Notes under the pieces: model-generated
Databases searched by the model: none
The model's input: only the letters and a program-made list of their open reading frames with translations
Told to the model about the DNA's origin: nothing
In this document: in pieces, positions 8,923 through 17,035 of the stretch
How positions within the stretch are numbered: position 1 is the stretch's first letter
Layout of the letters: each line of letters opens with the position of its first letter
NCBI RefSeq assembly: GCF_042945595.1
Contig: NZ_CP168493.1
Location: 1,240,001-1,304,000, forward strand
Reading direction: 5' to 3'
From: Psychrobacillus sp042945595
Lineage (GTDB): Bacteria > Bacillota > Bacilli > Bacillales_A > Planococcaceae
Length of the DNA stretch: 64,000 nt
Position numbers and translations under genes: made by a program

Positions 8923-9069
8923 TTACTTATTAGTTGAACAGGAAGTTGAACATTTTTCGCTTAAAGCACAACCAGCGCATTTACCCATTTTACTTCTTTT
9001 GACGAAACGGTAAAGGGTAAAGACAGCATATCCGAAAATGAGCACACCAAGAATGATGCTAACTAACAT
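8923..9069 (-). CDS. FeoB-associated Cys-rich membrane protein
   Basis: A 48-residue ORF reads out directly after feoB on the same strand. It has one membrane helix (LVSIILGVLIFGYAVFTLY), a basic stop-transfer RFVKRSK, and a C-terminal tail with four cysteines spaced C-x2-C-x5-C-x3-C. This is the pattern of the small FeoB-associated Cys-rich family found beside feoB in Firmicutes, thought to work with FeoB in ferrous iron uptake. AAGGA lies about 8 bases before the ATG, and the gene begins 23 bp after feoB ends. Confidence 0.85.
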   Translation of the reverse strand: MLVSIILGVLIFGYAVFTLYRFVKRSKMGKCAGCALSEKCSTSCSTNK

Positions 9070-9092
9070 TTCGTATTCCTTCTTTCTGATAA

Positions 9093-11099
9093 TTAGAATC
9101 CTAATAGTTTACCACCTTGGTAAATGATAATTGAAATAATATATGCAATGATTAAAGCGTAAATAATAGAAAACCAAGTCCACTTTGCTGAACCAGTTTC
9201 TTTTTTTATAGCTGCAACAGTTGCTAGGCACGGAACATAAAGTAATATGAACGCTAAAAAGCTATAAGCTGAAAGTGGTGTAAAGAAGTCAGCCATAACG
9301 CCTTGTAGTGTGTGCATGTCAGGAGCAACGTAAATAATGTTCATGGTGGAAACAACAACTTCTTTTGCAAGAAAACCAGTTAATAATGCCGCTCCAGCTT
9401 GCCAGTTACCGAATCCAATCGGATTTAATATTGGTGCAATAGCTCCGCCAATTAGAGCAAGAAAACTTTCATCCATTGGAACATTTAAGCCGTGTGGTCC
9501 AGCATAGGTTAATAGCCAAATCACAACAGACCCACCAAAAATAAATGTACCAGCTTTGCGAATAAAACCTTTTCCTTTTTCCCAAGTGCTTTGTAATAAA
9601 GTCTTAAGTTGTGGAATTCGATAAGGTGGTAATTCAATAACAAAAAAAGAGCTCTCTTGTTTTAAAATGGTAGATGAAAAAATCTTTGCTAGTGTTAAAG
9701 CTAGAATAATACCTAGTAAATAAAGTGATAGCACAATTAATGCTTGGTTATGTTTAAAAAAGGCTCCGACAAACAAACTGTACACAGTTAATCGGGCAGA
9801 ACAAGACATAAGAGGTGTTAAAATTATTGTAAGAAGTCTTTCTTTAGGTTGCTCAATCGTTCTGGCAGCCATAATACCGGGCACATTGCACCCAAACCCT
9901 ATAATCATTGGAATAAATGCTTTTCCGTTTAGTCCAATGCTCTCCATTATTTTATCCATAACCATGGCTACTCGCGCCATATAGCCTGAATCCTCAATAA
10001 AGGAAATGAGAAAGAAAAGCATAAAGATTTGCGGGACAAAAACAATAACTCCTCCAACACCTGCTACAATTCCTTGTAGAATTAATGCACGAATAAATTC
10101 AGTTGCACCTGCAGCGTTAAGCAAACTATTAAGCGTGTCTGTAAGTGGTCCAGTGATAATATAATCTAAACCATCAGAAAGTGGTGTTCCCGCCCAATCG
10201 AACGTTAGTTTAAAGATGAGATACGTAAATAACAAAAAGATAGGAAGCCCGAGCACTTTATTTGTCACAATATTATCGATTCGATCGGTAAGTGTAGATT
10301 CATTTTTTTTCGTCTGAAGCATACAGCAAACTAATAAGGATTGAATATAGTTGCCACGAATTACACGGATATGATGAGCAATTGAGATTACCTTTGTTTC
10401 AGATTGGATATCTCTTTCCGTCTTCTCAAACAATTCATTCAAAATAGAATCAGGTATATACTTAATAAGTAAATCTCGAACCAAGCTGTTTCCTTCTAAA
10501 AATTGAATGGCTAACCATCTACTTGGTGGTAATTCTTTATTCTCTGGAATAAGGCTAATTACTTGCTCGATCGCTGCTTCCAGAGTTCTTCCGTAATCAA
10601 TATAGAGCTGTGCTTGTTGAGAACTAGATGAAGAAAGCATGGAAGCAAGTTCATCACAACCTGCACCTGAACGTGCAATAATTGGGGCAACGTAACAGCC
10701 AAGACGTTCAGATAAGAGCTGGACATCGATTTCCATCCCCCTTGCTATCGCAACATCTATCATATTTAACCCAATAGTAAGCGGTTTCCCGTATTCTAAA
10801 AGTTGTAAGGTTAAATATAGATTGCGCTCTAATTGGGAAGCATCTACAATGTTTAATATCATTGAAACATCATCATAAAGAAGGTAGTTGGTAGCAACTC
10901 CTTCGTCTCTTGATAATGGATTAAGTGAGTATACTCCTGGCAAATCGACTAAGTTTCCAAGATTATTTTTTAAGACACCGACTTTTTTTTCAACTGTAAC
11001 CCCTGTCCAGTTTCCAACATACTCATAAGAACCAGTTAGTTTGTTGAACAAGGAAGTTTTGCCTGTGTTTGGGTTACCGGCTAATGCAACTGTGATCAT
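9093..11099 (-). CDS. feoB: ferrous iron transport protein B
   Basis: FeoB is the GTP-gated Fe(II) permease of the inner membrane. The 668 residues show the N-terminal G domain: GNPNTGKT (8-15, G1), DLPG (52-55, G3) and NMID (112-115, G4). A helical spacer follows, then a membrane domain with the two Gate regions, including PMIIGFGCNVPGIMAARTI and the repeat-like FLAKEVVVSTM. The length is in the usual range. Its ATG overlaps the feoA stop by 4 bp (ATGA), a sign of translational coupling. A Fur box ahead of feoA suggests iron-repressed expression of the whole operon. Confidence 0.97.
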   Translation of the reverse strand: MITVALAGNPNTGKTSLFNKLTGSYEYVGNWTGVTVEKKVGVLKNNLGNLVDLPGVYSLNPLSRDEGVATNYLLYDDVSMILNIVDASQLERNLYLTLQLLEYGKPLTIGLNMIDVAIARGMEIDVQLLSERLGCYVAPIIARSGAGCDELASMLSSSSSQQAQLYIDYGRTLEAAIEQVISLIPENKELPPSRWLAIQFLEGNSLVRDLLIKYIPDSILNELFEKTERDIQSETKVISIAHHIRVIRGNYIQSLLVCCMLQTKKNESTLTDRIDNIVTNKVLGLPIFLLFTYLIFKLTFDWAGTPLSDGLDYIITGPLTDTLNSLLNAAGATEFIRALILQGIVAGVGGVIVFVPQIFMLFFLISFIEDSGYMARVAMVMDKIMESIGLNGKAFIPMIIGFGCNVPGIMAARTIEQPKERLLTIILTPLMSCSARLTVYSLFVGAFFKHNQALIVLSLYLLGIILALTLAKIFSSTILKQESSFFVIELPPYRIPQLKTLLQSTWEKGKGFIRKAGTFIFGGSVVIWLLTYAGPHGLNVPMDESFLALIGGAIAPILNPIGFGNWQAGAALLTGFLAKEVVVSTMNIIYVAPDMHTLQGVMADFFTPLSAYSFLAFILLYVPCLATVAAIKKETGSAKWTWFSIIYALIIAYIISIIIYQGGKLLGF

Positions 11100-11323
11100 A
11101 TGTTTTCCACCCGAATCATCTTAGCTTCACGACGGCGAATTCCTATTAATTGTCCTTTTGCTTCAATTGCAATCGGACCGCCCAACGGTAAAATTCGTTT
11201 AATCATAATGACCGTTCCTTGCATAATTCCTAAATCTAATAAACGACGTTGAACAAGTTCATTCATCTGTTCTGTATTCTTAATTCGAACTCTTTCACCT
11301 GTGTGTACATCTGTTAAAAGCAT
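11096..11323 (-). CDS. feoA: ferrous iron transport protein A
   Basis: FeoA is a small cytoplasmic SH3-like protein that supports FeoB. This 75-residue version contains GERVRIKN, RRLLDLGIMQGTVI, PLGGPIAIE and IGIRRREA, all typical. The start at 11323 is chosen because GAGGTG is 6 bases before that ATG. A GTG/ATT-led longer reading exists but would place extra residues ahead of the usual MLLTDV start. It overlaps feoB by 4 bp. Confidence 0.93.
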   Translation of the reverse strand: MLLTDVHTGERVRIKNTEQMNELVQRRLLDLGIMQGTVIMIKRILPLGGPIAIEAKGQLIGIRRREAKMIRVENI

Positions 11324-11376
11324 TCCATTCACCTCTATAGGGTTGACACTAATAATCAATTTTCTTTACAAGTATA

Positions 11377-11391
11377 TGAGAATGATAATCA
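11377..11391. promoter_or_regulatory. Fur box upstream of feoA
   Basis: TGAGAATGATAATCA matches the 7-1-7 Fur consensus TGATAATnATTATCA at 12 of 14 defined positions. It lies about 54 bp upstream of the feoA start, where a repressor bound to Fe(II)-Fur would block the feo promoter. Confidence 0.85.
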
Positions 11392-11548
11392 CATGTAAAC
11401 ATATATATGATGAAGAATCGTAAAGAAGGTTTAAGCGTTACTATCCATCAACTGTATTTTAACCAAATTTTTGTGTATATTAAATGTACTTTTACAAAAA
11501 GCAAATGAATGGCTCATTAGAAAATATTCTATAAGGAGGAGGACAATT

Positions 11549-12223
11549 ATGAAAATCCTATTAGCTGAAGACGATCTCCGTTTAGGCAAGTTACTAGAAC
11601 ATATGCTAAAAAGAAAAGAAGGATATAACGTGGAATGGTATACAAATGGCAGAGAAGCTTTTGAATATGCCACAGAATCTCATTATGACGTATTAATTTT
11701 AGATTGGATGTTGCCGGAATTAGATGGTATTTCGGTATGCCAAAATTTAAGACAAAATGGTTATACAGGCGCGATTCTAATTTTAACTGCAAAAGACAAT
11801 GTACTGGATCGCGTCAAGGGTCTCGATTCGGGTGCGGATGATTATTTAACAAAGCCATTTGAATTTGAAGAACTTTTTGCAAGAATACGTGTTCTTGCAA
11901 GGAGAAACTATGCTCCTTTACAAGAGGACGTGGTCATTTTTGGAAATCTCAAAATGGATCGTACAAAACATACTTTACACCGTCATGGAGTTGAGATTTC
12001 TTTAACTCCAAAAGAGTTCCAATTATTGGACCTATTAATTCGGAATAAAGGAAAGGTTTTAACACGTGAAATAATTCTCGACCGAGTATGGGGCTACAAT
12101 GCAGAGGTAACTAGCAATTCAGTAGATGCCTATATTAGACTGCTTCGAAAAAAGGTGGACGAAGAAGGTAAAAAAACAATCATTTGCAATATTAGAGGAG
12201 TAGGATATTCGGTTGAAACATAA
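11549..12223 (+). CDS. OmpR/PhoB-family response regulator
   Basis: This 224-residue protein has an N-terminal receiver domain (AEDD at 7-10, phospho-acceptor Asp52 in LILDWMLP, then LTAKD and LTKPFEFEEL). A C-terminal winged helix carries LTPKEFQLLDLLIRNKG and the final NIRGVGYSVE. AAGGAGGAGG lies just upstream of ATG 11549; longer upstream starts lack such a site. Its 3' end overlaps the histidine kinase gene by 11 bp. A likely target is the membrane protein gene two positions downstream. Confidence 0.93.
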   Translation: MKILLAEDDLRLGKLLEHMLKRKEGYNVEWYTNGREAFEYATESHYDVLILDWMLPELDGISVCQNLRQNGYTGAILILTAKDNVLDRVKGLDSGADDYLTKPFEFEELFARIRVLARRNYAPLQEDVVIFGNLKMDRTKHTLHRHGVEISLTPKEFQLLDLLIRNKGKVLTREIILDRVWGYNAEVTSNSVDAYIRLLRKKVDEEGKKTIICNIRGVGYSVET

Positions 12224-13553
12224 TGTAAACGTATTTTCTACAACGAAAAAAAATTTAGCGCAATATAACAGTAGAATGCTAATTGTATTCTTACTACTTT
12301 TTAATATTGTCATAAGTGTATTTCTGTTTATCAATATGTACAATGAACAAAAAGTAACGATGTTTGATATAGCTAAACAAGAGATAAAAGAGTTACAAAC
12401 GGATGAAGAAGTATTATCAAATACTCAAAATCAGAATGCCGTAACAGAAACTACCAATAATAGAACACAAGGGGTATTCTTAACTTATTTTCTAAAACCA
12501 AATAATGAGTTAGTGATTATTGATGAGTTTTCACCCAAAATAAGAACAGTACTGTTAAAAATAATAGAGAATTGGAAGCCAGTTGAAATGGAAGTTAAAT
12601 ATCAAGAGGTGAAAGTTTCCGAAGAAGACTCTGTCTATTTACTCATCGTTTCTCAAAATGTTTATGAAAATGGTAAGCTAAAAGGCACCATTTATATTGG
12701 AAAAGATATTACTTTTTTAAGAAATGTGTTTATCCATTTTTTATTTATCCTTCTTGGAATTTCACTCATCTTTTTTGTTATTGCCCTTCTTATTGGACAA
12801 GTCATGACAAAACGGGCAATGGATCCGATTATAAAAACGTATCATCTACAATCAGAGTTCATAGCGGATGCTTCCCATGAATTAAGGACTCCATTAAGCG
12901 TTTTAAAATCTGGTTTAGATGTTATTGAATACGAAGAAGGAAATAAGTTTTCCACTTTTTCCAAAAGTATTTTATCTGATTTAAAAGAAGAAATAAGAAG
13001 TACTACCCAACTAGTCAGTAACTTATTATTTTTAATCCGTTCAGATTCAGGGGAACAATCGTCGTTAGTGGAACGCTTTGATTTACAAGAGTTAATGCAA
13101 CAAATTTTAAGATCATTCCATCATTTGTCAGAAATGAAGAAGATACAGTTAGATTTACAAATACTAACCCCACTTGTTCTGTTGTCAGATAGGGAAAAAT
13201 TAAAGCAATTGCTGTATATCCTAATGGATAATGCGATGAAATACACACCAAGCGGTGGGAAGATAATCATCTCCTATGAACTTAAGTCTGATCATCAAAG
13301 CGAGAAGCTGTATATAGTTGTTAGAGACAATGGTATCGGAATATCGCTAGAGCAGCAAGAGCGCATATTTGATCGTTTTTACCGGGTGGATAAAAGTCGT
13401 TCACGTCAAAGCGGCAGTTCAGGTCTTGGATTACCAATTGGTAAATCTATTGTAGAATCATTAAGTGGCACTATTGAGGTTTCTAGTTCATTGAATAAAG
13501 GAAGCGAGTTTGCAATAACTATTCCACTTTCAAAAGCAATTAGTAGAGGATAA
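12213..13553 (+). CDS. sensor histidine kinase
   Basis: This 446-residue membrane kinase has helices at about 20-42 and 173-197 flanking an extracellular sensor region of about 130 residues with no recognised domain. A dimerisation domain with His222 in DASHELRTPLS follows, then the ATPase domain (DNAMKYTP N-box, VVRDNGIGI G1, GSSGLGLPIGKSI G2). It starts at TTG 12213 within the end of the response-regulator gene, so the pair is translationally coupled. The signal is unknown. Confidence 0.92.
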   Translation: MKHNVNVFSTTKKNLAQYNSRMLIVFLLLFNIVISVFLFINMYNEQKVTMFDIAKQEIKELQTDEEVLSNTQNQNAVTETTNNRTQGVFLTYFLKPNNELVIIDEFSPKIRTVLLKIIENWKPVEMEVKYQEVKVSEEDSVYLLIVSQNVYENGKLKGTIYIGKDITFLRNVFIHFLFILLGISLIFFVIALLIGQVMTKRAMDPIIKTYHLQSEFIADASHELRTPLSVLKSGLDVIEYEEGNKFSTFSKSILSDLKEEIRSTTQLVSNLLFLIRSDSGEQSSLVERFDLQELMQQILRSFHHLSEMKKIQLDLQILTPLVLLSDREKLKQLLYILMDNAMKYTPSGGKIIISYELKSDHQSEKLYIVVRDNGIGISLEQQERIFDRFYRVDKSRSRQSGSSGLGLPIGKSIVESLSGTIEVSSSLNKGSEFAITIPLSKAISRG

Positions 13554-13587
13554 AAAAATATTCTCAAAGAATTTTATTCACTATAAA

Positions 13588-13606
13588 TTTTCATTAATTT
13601 TTCATT
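13588..13606 (+). promoter_or_regulatory. candidate response-regulator binding direct repeat
   Basis: TTTTCATT occurs at 13588-13595 and again at 13599-13606, an 11-bp period typical of OmpR/PhoB-family sites. It lies 58-76 bp upstream of the membrane-protein start, with an AT-rich -10-like TATTTTATA after it. Binding by the neighbouring regulator is inference. Confidence 0.45.
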
Positions 13607-13663
13607 CTTGTATTTTATAGTTTACCTTAGGGAATAACATTAGATACTGAGGAGGATTAATAA

Positions 13664-14503
13664 ATGGGGCAATTTAGAGAAGATCGAAATAATAATAAAA
13701 ATTCAGCTGTATATGGGGACTTATTAGAGTCAAAATCACAAGGAAGGCTAATGTTAAATAAAGTTCCGGTAATCATCACAATCTATTTCTGGATTATTAA
13801 AATCATGGCAACAACAGTGGGGGAGACGGCAGCAGACTTTATAAACGAAAAGTTTAACTTAGGTCTTACTATCACGACTCTTATAATGAGTGTACTATTG
13901 CTCATAACTTTGGTATTTCAGTTCAAGGCTACTAAGTACGTACCAAGTTTATACTGGTTAACGGTTGTATTAATCAGTGTAGTTGGTACGTTAGGTTCAG
14001 ACAATTTAGTTGATAATTTAGGAATACCTCTTGTGACAACTACAATTATCTTTTCAATAGCAGTGATAATCAGCTTTGCGATTTGGTATGTGAGTGAGAA
14101 AACGTTGTCCATACATTCTATTCACACGACTAAGCGTGAAGTCTTTTACTGGATTGCAATTCTGTTCACTTTTGCTTTAGGTACTTCTGCAGGTGACCTT
14201 ATAGCAGAGGGGCTTAACATTGGTTACTTGAATTCCGCAATTATGTTTGCTGTTTTGATAGGTTTAGTAGTTCTTGCTTATTATGGTTTTAAAATGAATG
14301 CAGTGTTGGCTTTCTGGATTGCCTACGTTTTAACACGACCATTCGGCGCTTCTCTTGGAGACTATTTGTCACAATCTCACCATGCAGGTGGTCTTGGACT
14401 GGGTACGATGGGTACAAGTCTAATCTTCCTAATAACAATTTTGGGATTAGTTATCTACTTAACAAAGACAAAAATAGATAATCCGGTTCAAACAGAAGAG
14501 TAA
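13664..14503 (+). CDS. COG4705-type polytopic membrane protein with four internal repeats
   Basis: This 279-residue integral membrane protein resembles the uncharacterised COG4705 'membrane-anchored protein' family. It has about eight membrane helices. Four repeated motifs, each a small-residue run ending in a Gly and an acidic residue, are visible: TTVGE (50-54), VGTLGSD (107-113), LGTSAGD (172-178) and FGASLGD (227-233), spaced by about 55-65 residues. This suggests a fourfold pseudo-symmetric fold with an acidic residue from each unit facing a common centre. The gene follows a two-component system with a 110-bp gap that holds candidate regulator sites. The function is unknown; transport of a cation is a guess from the repeated acidic residues. 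Confidence 0.8.
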   Translation: MGQFREDRNNNKNSAVYGDLLESKSQGRLMLNKVPVIITIYFWIIKIMATTVGETAADFINEKFNLGLTITTLIMSVLLLITLVFQFKATKYVPSLYWLTVVLISVVGTLGSDNLVDNLGIPLVTTTIIFSIAVIISFAIWYVSEKTLSIHSIHTTKREVFYWIAILFTFALGTSAGDLIAEGLNIGYLNSAIMFAVLIGLVVLAYYGFKMNAVLAFWIAYVLTRPFGASLGDYLSQSHHAGGLGLGTMGTSLIFLITILGLVIYLTKTKIDNPVQTEE

Positions 14504-14592
14504 AATGAAAAGTTGATGATGGTCGTCAAAAGTAATATACTAGTTCACTTCAATTGCCTATAAGTTAATTGTTAAATCGGGCTAATATAAAA

Positions 14593-14637
14593 AAAAGAAA
14601 TTCCATTTGTTTATTCATAACAAATGGAATTTCTTTA
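14593..14637. terminator. bidirectional terminator
   Basis: AAAGAAATTCCATTTGTT pairs with AACAAATGGAATTTCTTT around a loop of about 7 bases. It lies between the convergent COG4705-type and deacetylase genes and overlaps the deacetylase stop. Confidence 0.9.
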
Positions 14638-15834
14638 ATATAAAGTTACAATTTCTAAATCTTGATCTTTTAAGTACTCAATTATCTTAGGTAATACTTC
14701 TACAACAACCTGAGATTCATGCAGGAGGATAATAGATCCAGATGATTTAGTTTCTTGTATATATTTAAAGATTTCATCAGCATCTTGGTTTTTCCAATCT
14801 TCTGTATCCGCATTCCATAGTACTATCTTGTTATGGGTTTCGTTCATTAACTCCATTGTTAATTCGTTTTTAGAGCCATAAGGTGGTCTAAAGAGGGTCA
14901 CTTCTTCATGCGTAATTTCTTCTATTAATTGATTAGTTTGCATAAGTTCATCTTTTTGCTTTTGATAAGGAATTTTGGTGAAATTTGGATGATTCATAGA
15001 ATGTCCACCAACAGAATAACCATTTGATATTACATATTGAACGGAGTCAGGAAATTTCTTTACATTATTTCCTATGAAGAAGAATGTGCCGCCAGCTTGG
15101 TTCTCCATCAATATATCTGTAATCTCTTTTGTGAAATTTGAAGGGCCATCATCGAAAGTAAGAGCGACTTTACCCTTAGGGATACTATATGTAATCGTAT
15201 CTTCTAGCTTTACAAATGGAAAAATTATTTCTTCATCTTCAATTTCACTAACTGATTCAGTTTCTTCTTCGTCACTCCTAATAGCAATTAGATTTTCTTC
15301 TTCAGCTATTACTTTTGCCTTTCCAATTGCTTCTCCCTTATTAAGAATAGAGGTGCTTAGTATAATAATGAATACAGTGCTTACTAAGGCAAAAATTTTC
15401 CAAGAAAGCTTACGACTAAAATACATTGAGCTTGTGTCGTCAGTTTTTGAAAAGTTAACTGGATCTGGATTATCAGGGAAGACAGTCAAATTCTTTATCT
15501 GATGTATTTCTTCATTGTACTTTAACGCATGTAATCCATTTACATAAGCTTCTGAACATGAAAAATAAACTTTACTGCTTTGATCTCGATATGTCTTTGT
15601 TATAAAACTTGTATATTTGTTTGTAGTTAAGTCAGCTATGCTTTGAAAAGATAATCTGTATTTATGAAGTCCACCAAGCTCGGTAACTGTTTTCAAATTT
15701 TCAGCTGTTTCATAGTCAATTTCCCATAGTAATTCAATTTCATGCTCAGATAATAATTTTATTCGCAAAAAGGAATGATTCGGTGTGCTATCAATTGATA
15801 ATAGTTCTATTAGTTTCCCTTGATAGAATGACAT
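14635..15834 (-). CDS. membrane-anchored polysaccharide deacetylase with cytoplasmic N-terminal domain
   Basis: This 399-residue protein ends in a NodB-type carbohydrate esterase 4 domain: TFDDGP at 226-231 (catalytic base and metal Asp), H278 and H282 in GHSMNH (metal ligands), RPPYG at 316-320, and LLHES near the end. One membrane helix at about 145-165 places this domain outside the cell, where it would remove acetyl groups from peptidoglycan or another wall polymer. Ahead of the helix lies a hydrophilic domain of about 140 residues that I do not recognise and that should be cytoplasmic; most such deacetylases have only a short tail there. An acidic linker (170-205) follows the helix. The coiled-coil gene 37 bp upstream is probably co-transcribed. 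Confidence 0.85.
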   Translation of the reverse strand: MSFYQGKLIELLSIDSTPNHSFLRIKLLSEHEIELLWEIDYETAENLKTVTELGGLHKYRLSFQSIADLTTNKYTSFITKTYRDQSSKVYFSCSEAYVNGLHALKYNEEIHQIKNLTVFPDNPDPVNFSKTDDTSSMYFSRKLSWKIFALVSTVFIIILSTSILNKGEAIGKAKVIAEEENLIAIRSDEEETESVSEIEDEEIIFPFVKLEDTITYSIPKGKVALTFDDGPSNFTKEITDILMENQAGGTFFFIGNNVKKFPDSVQYVISNGYSVGGHSMNHPNFTKIPYQKQKDELMQTNQLIEEITHEEVTLFRPPYGSKNELTMELMNETHNKIVLWNADTEDWKNQDADEIFKYIQETKSSGSIILLHESQVVVEVLPKIIEYLKDQDLEIVTLY

Positions 15835-15871
15835 AATTGTATCCTTTCTCTACTAATGAAAAGAAAACCCA

Positions 15872-16597
15872 TTATAATTCTTTGTTAATCATAGTTTTTG
15901 AAGAAAAAGAAAAGGACATTCTCTCTGTAAAATCATTAATTGTTTGCATCAACTCTGATTTTTCTTCAAGTATCTTCGCATTTTGTTCTACGTACTTTTT
16001 ATTTTCTATTTCAATCTCTCTCATTTTTTCTTCGAGTTCTCTTATATTTAACATATTTTGATATTGAATATTGTTCGATTCCTCTTTAAGCAAATTATAT
16101 TTATTAATTTGTTTATCTAGTTGATTTGAAACTTTATCAAAATCGCTGTTTGATGTATTTTGATAATCTTTAAAATCTTCAAGAAGTTGTTCGTATACCA
16201 TTTGCTTATTTGTTAAATTACTTTCCAGTACACGGATTTCTTTATGGTTGTCTTGAATAATTTGTTCTTTTTTAACCAACTCCTGCTTTATACGATTATT
16301 CGTTTCACTTGCTATGTGTAATTGATCTTCAAGACCATCATTTTTATAAAGAATTAGTTGTCGGTCATGTAGTATGTTTTCTAAAGAAACAATTAAATCC
16401 AGTGATACTTTGTCCTGATTTTCTTTAGATAGTATGTACTTATCGGTTGTATAACGCTCATCTACATTGATAAGCTCGTTCTCTTCAATGGTAATTGCGC
16501 TTACTTCCTCAAAATGGTTGGTTTGAGAAAACTGATTTTGATTTGATCGGACATTTTTAAACCAATTTATTGACTTGTTCCTGTTATCTTTAGTCAT
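15872..16597 (-). CDS. coiled-coil protein of unknown function
   Basis: I do not recognise a family. The 241 residues are hydrophilic, with a disordered N-terminus (about 1-60) and then almost continuous heptad-like helix from about 65 to 225, rich in Glu, Lys, Gln and Asn (for example IRELEEKMREIEIENKKYVEQ). There is no signal peptide or membrane helix, so it should be cytoplasmic. It is 37 bp upstream of the deacetylase gene, whose unusual cytoplasmic domain is a plausible partner. A purine-rich ribosome site (AGGAGAT) precedes the ATG. Confidence 0.75.
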   Translation of the reverse strand: MTKDNRNKSINWFKNVRSNQNQFSQTNHFEEVSAITIEENELINVDERYTTDKYILSKENQDKVSLDLIVSLENILHDRQLILYKNDGLEDQLHIASETNNRIKQELVKKEQIIQDNHKEIRVLESNLTNKQMVYEQLLEDFKDYQNTSNSDFDKVSNQLDKQINKYNLLKEESNNIQYQNMLNIRELEEKMREIEIENKKYVEQNAKILEEKSELMQTINDFTERMSFSFSSKTMINKEL

Positions 16598-16789
16598 AGT
16601 TACATCTCCTATTAAATTTATATGTTAAAACTACTATCAAATGATAAAGATGAATAATAATTGATACTAAAGTAATTATTTTTCGAACATCAAATAAGTT
16701 TCAAAATTACTAGCTTCTTAATTCTATTGTATGATTATGTAGAATAATGTCAACATAATATAATAATGTTAAGCTCTGAGGAGTAAATT

Positions 16790-16909
16790 TTGTTAAATAC
16801 ATTCTTTTTCATTAATACATCATGCTTTGTTATTGACGCGATTATCATAGTGATTTTATTTTTTACTGTTCTTATCTTGTTCTTTTCACTTCGAAGCAAT
16901 AATCGCTAA
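16790..16909 (+). CDS. small single-helix membrane protein (hypothetical)
   Basis: A 39-residue ORF starts at TTG 16790, 5 bases after GAGGAG (16779-16784). It is almost wholly one hydrophobic helix (residues about 13-33) followed by a positive tail LRSNNR, as expected for a small inner-membrane peptide. No homologue is recognised. It stands alone between the coiled-coil gene and the HPr kinase-like gene. Support comes from the ribosome site and the sensible topology only. Confidence 0.4.
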   Translation: MLNTFFFINTSCFVIDAIIIVILFFTVLILFFSLRSNNR

Positions 16910-17035
16910 ACCGTTCACTGACTAATCGGTGAAAGTTTTAGCAAAAATTAACCGTATGTACTTGCACAGAACTAATTATTGAGGTAGCATTACAACTAAT
17001 TTATGGTGAATTCGAGAAGGCGAGTGTTAATAAAT

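Noticed and set aside
15074..15502. 142-codon plus-strand ORF
   Set aside because: It is antisense to the polysaccharide deacetylase, with Ser-rich translation typical of a shadow frame.
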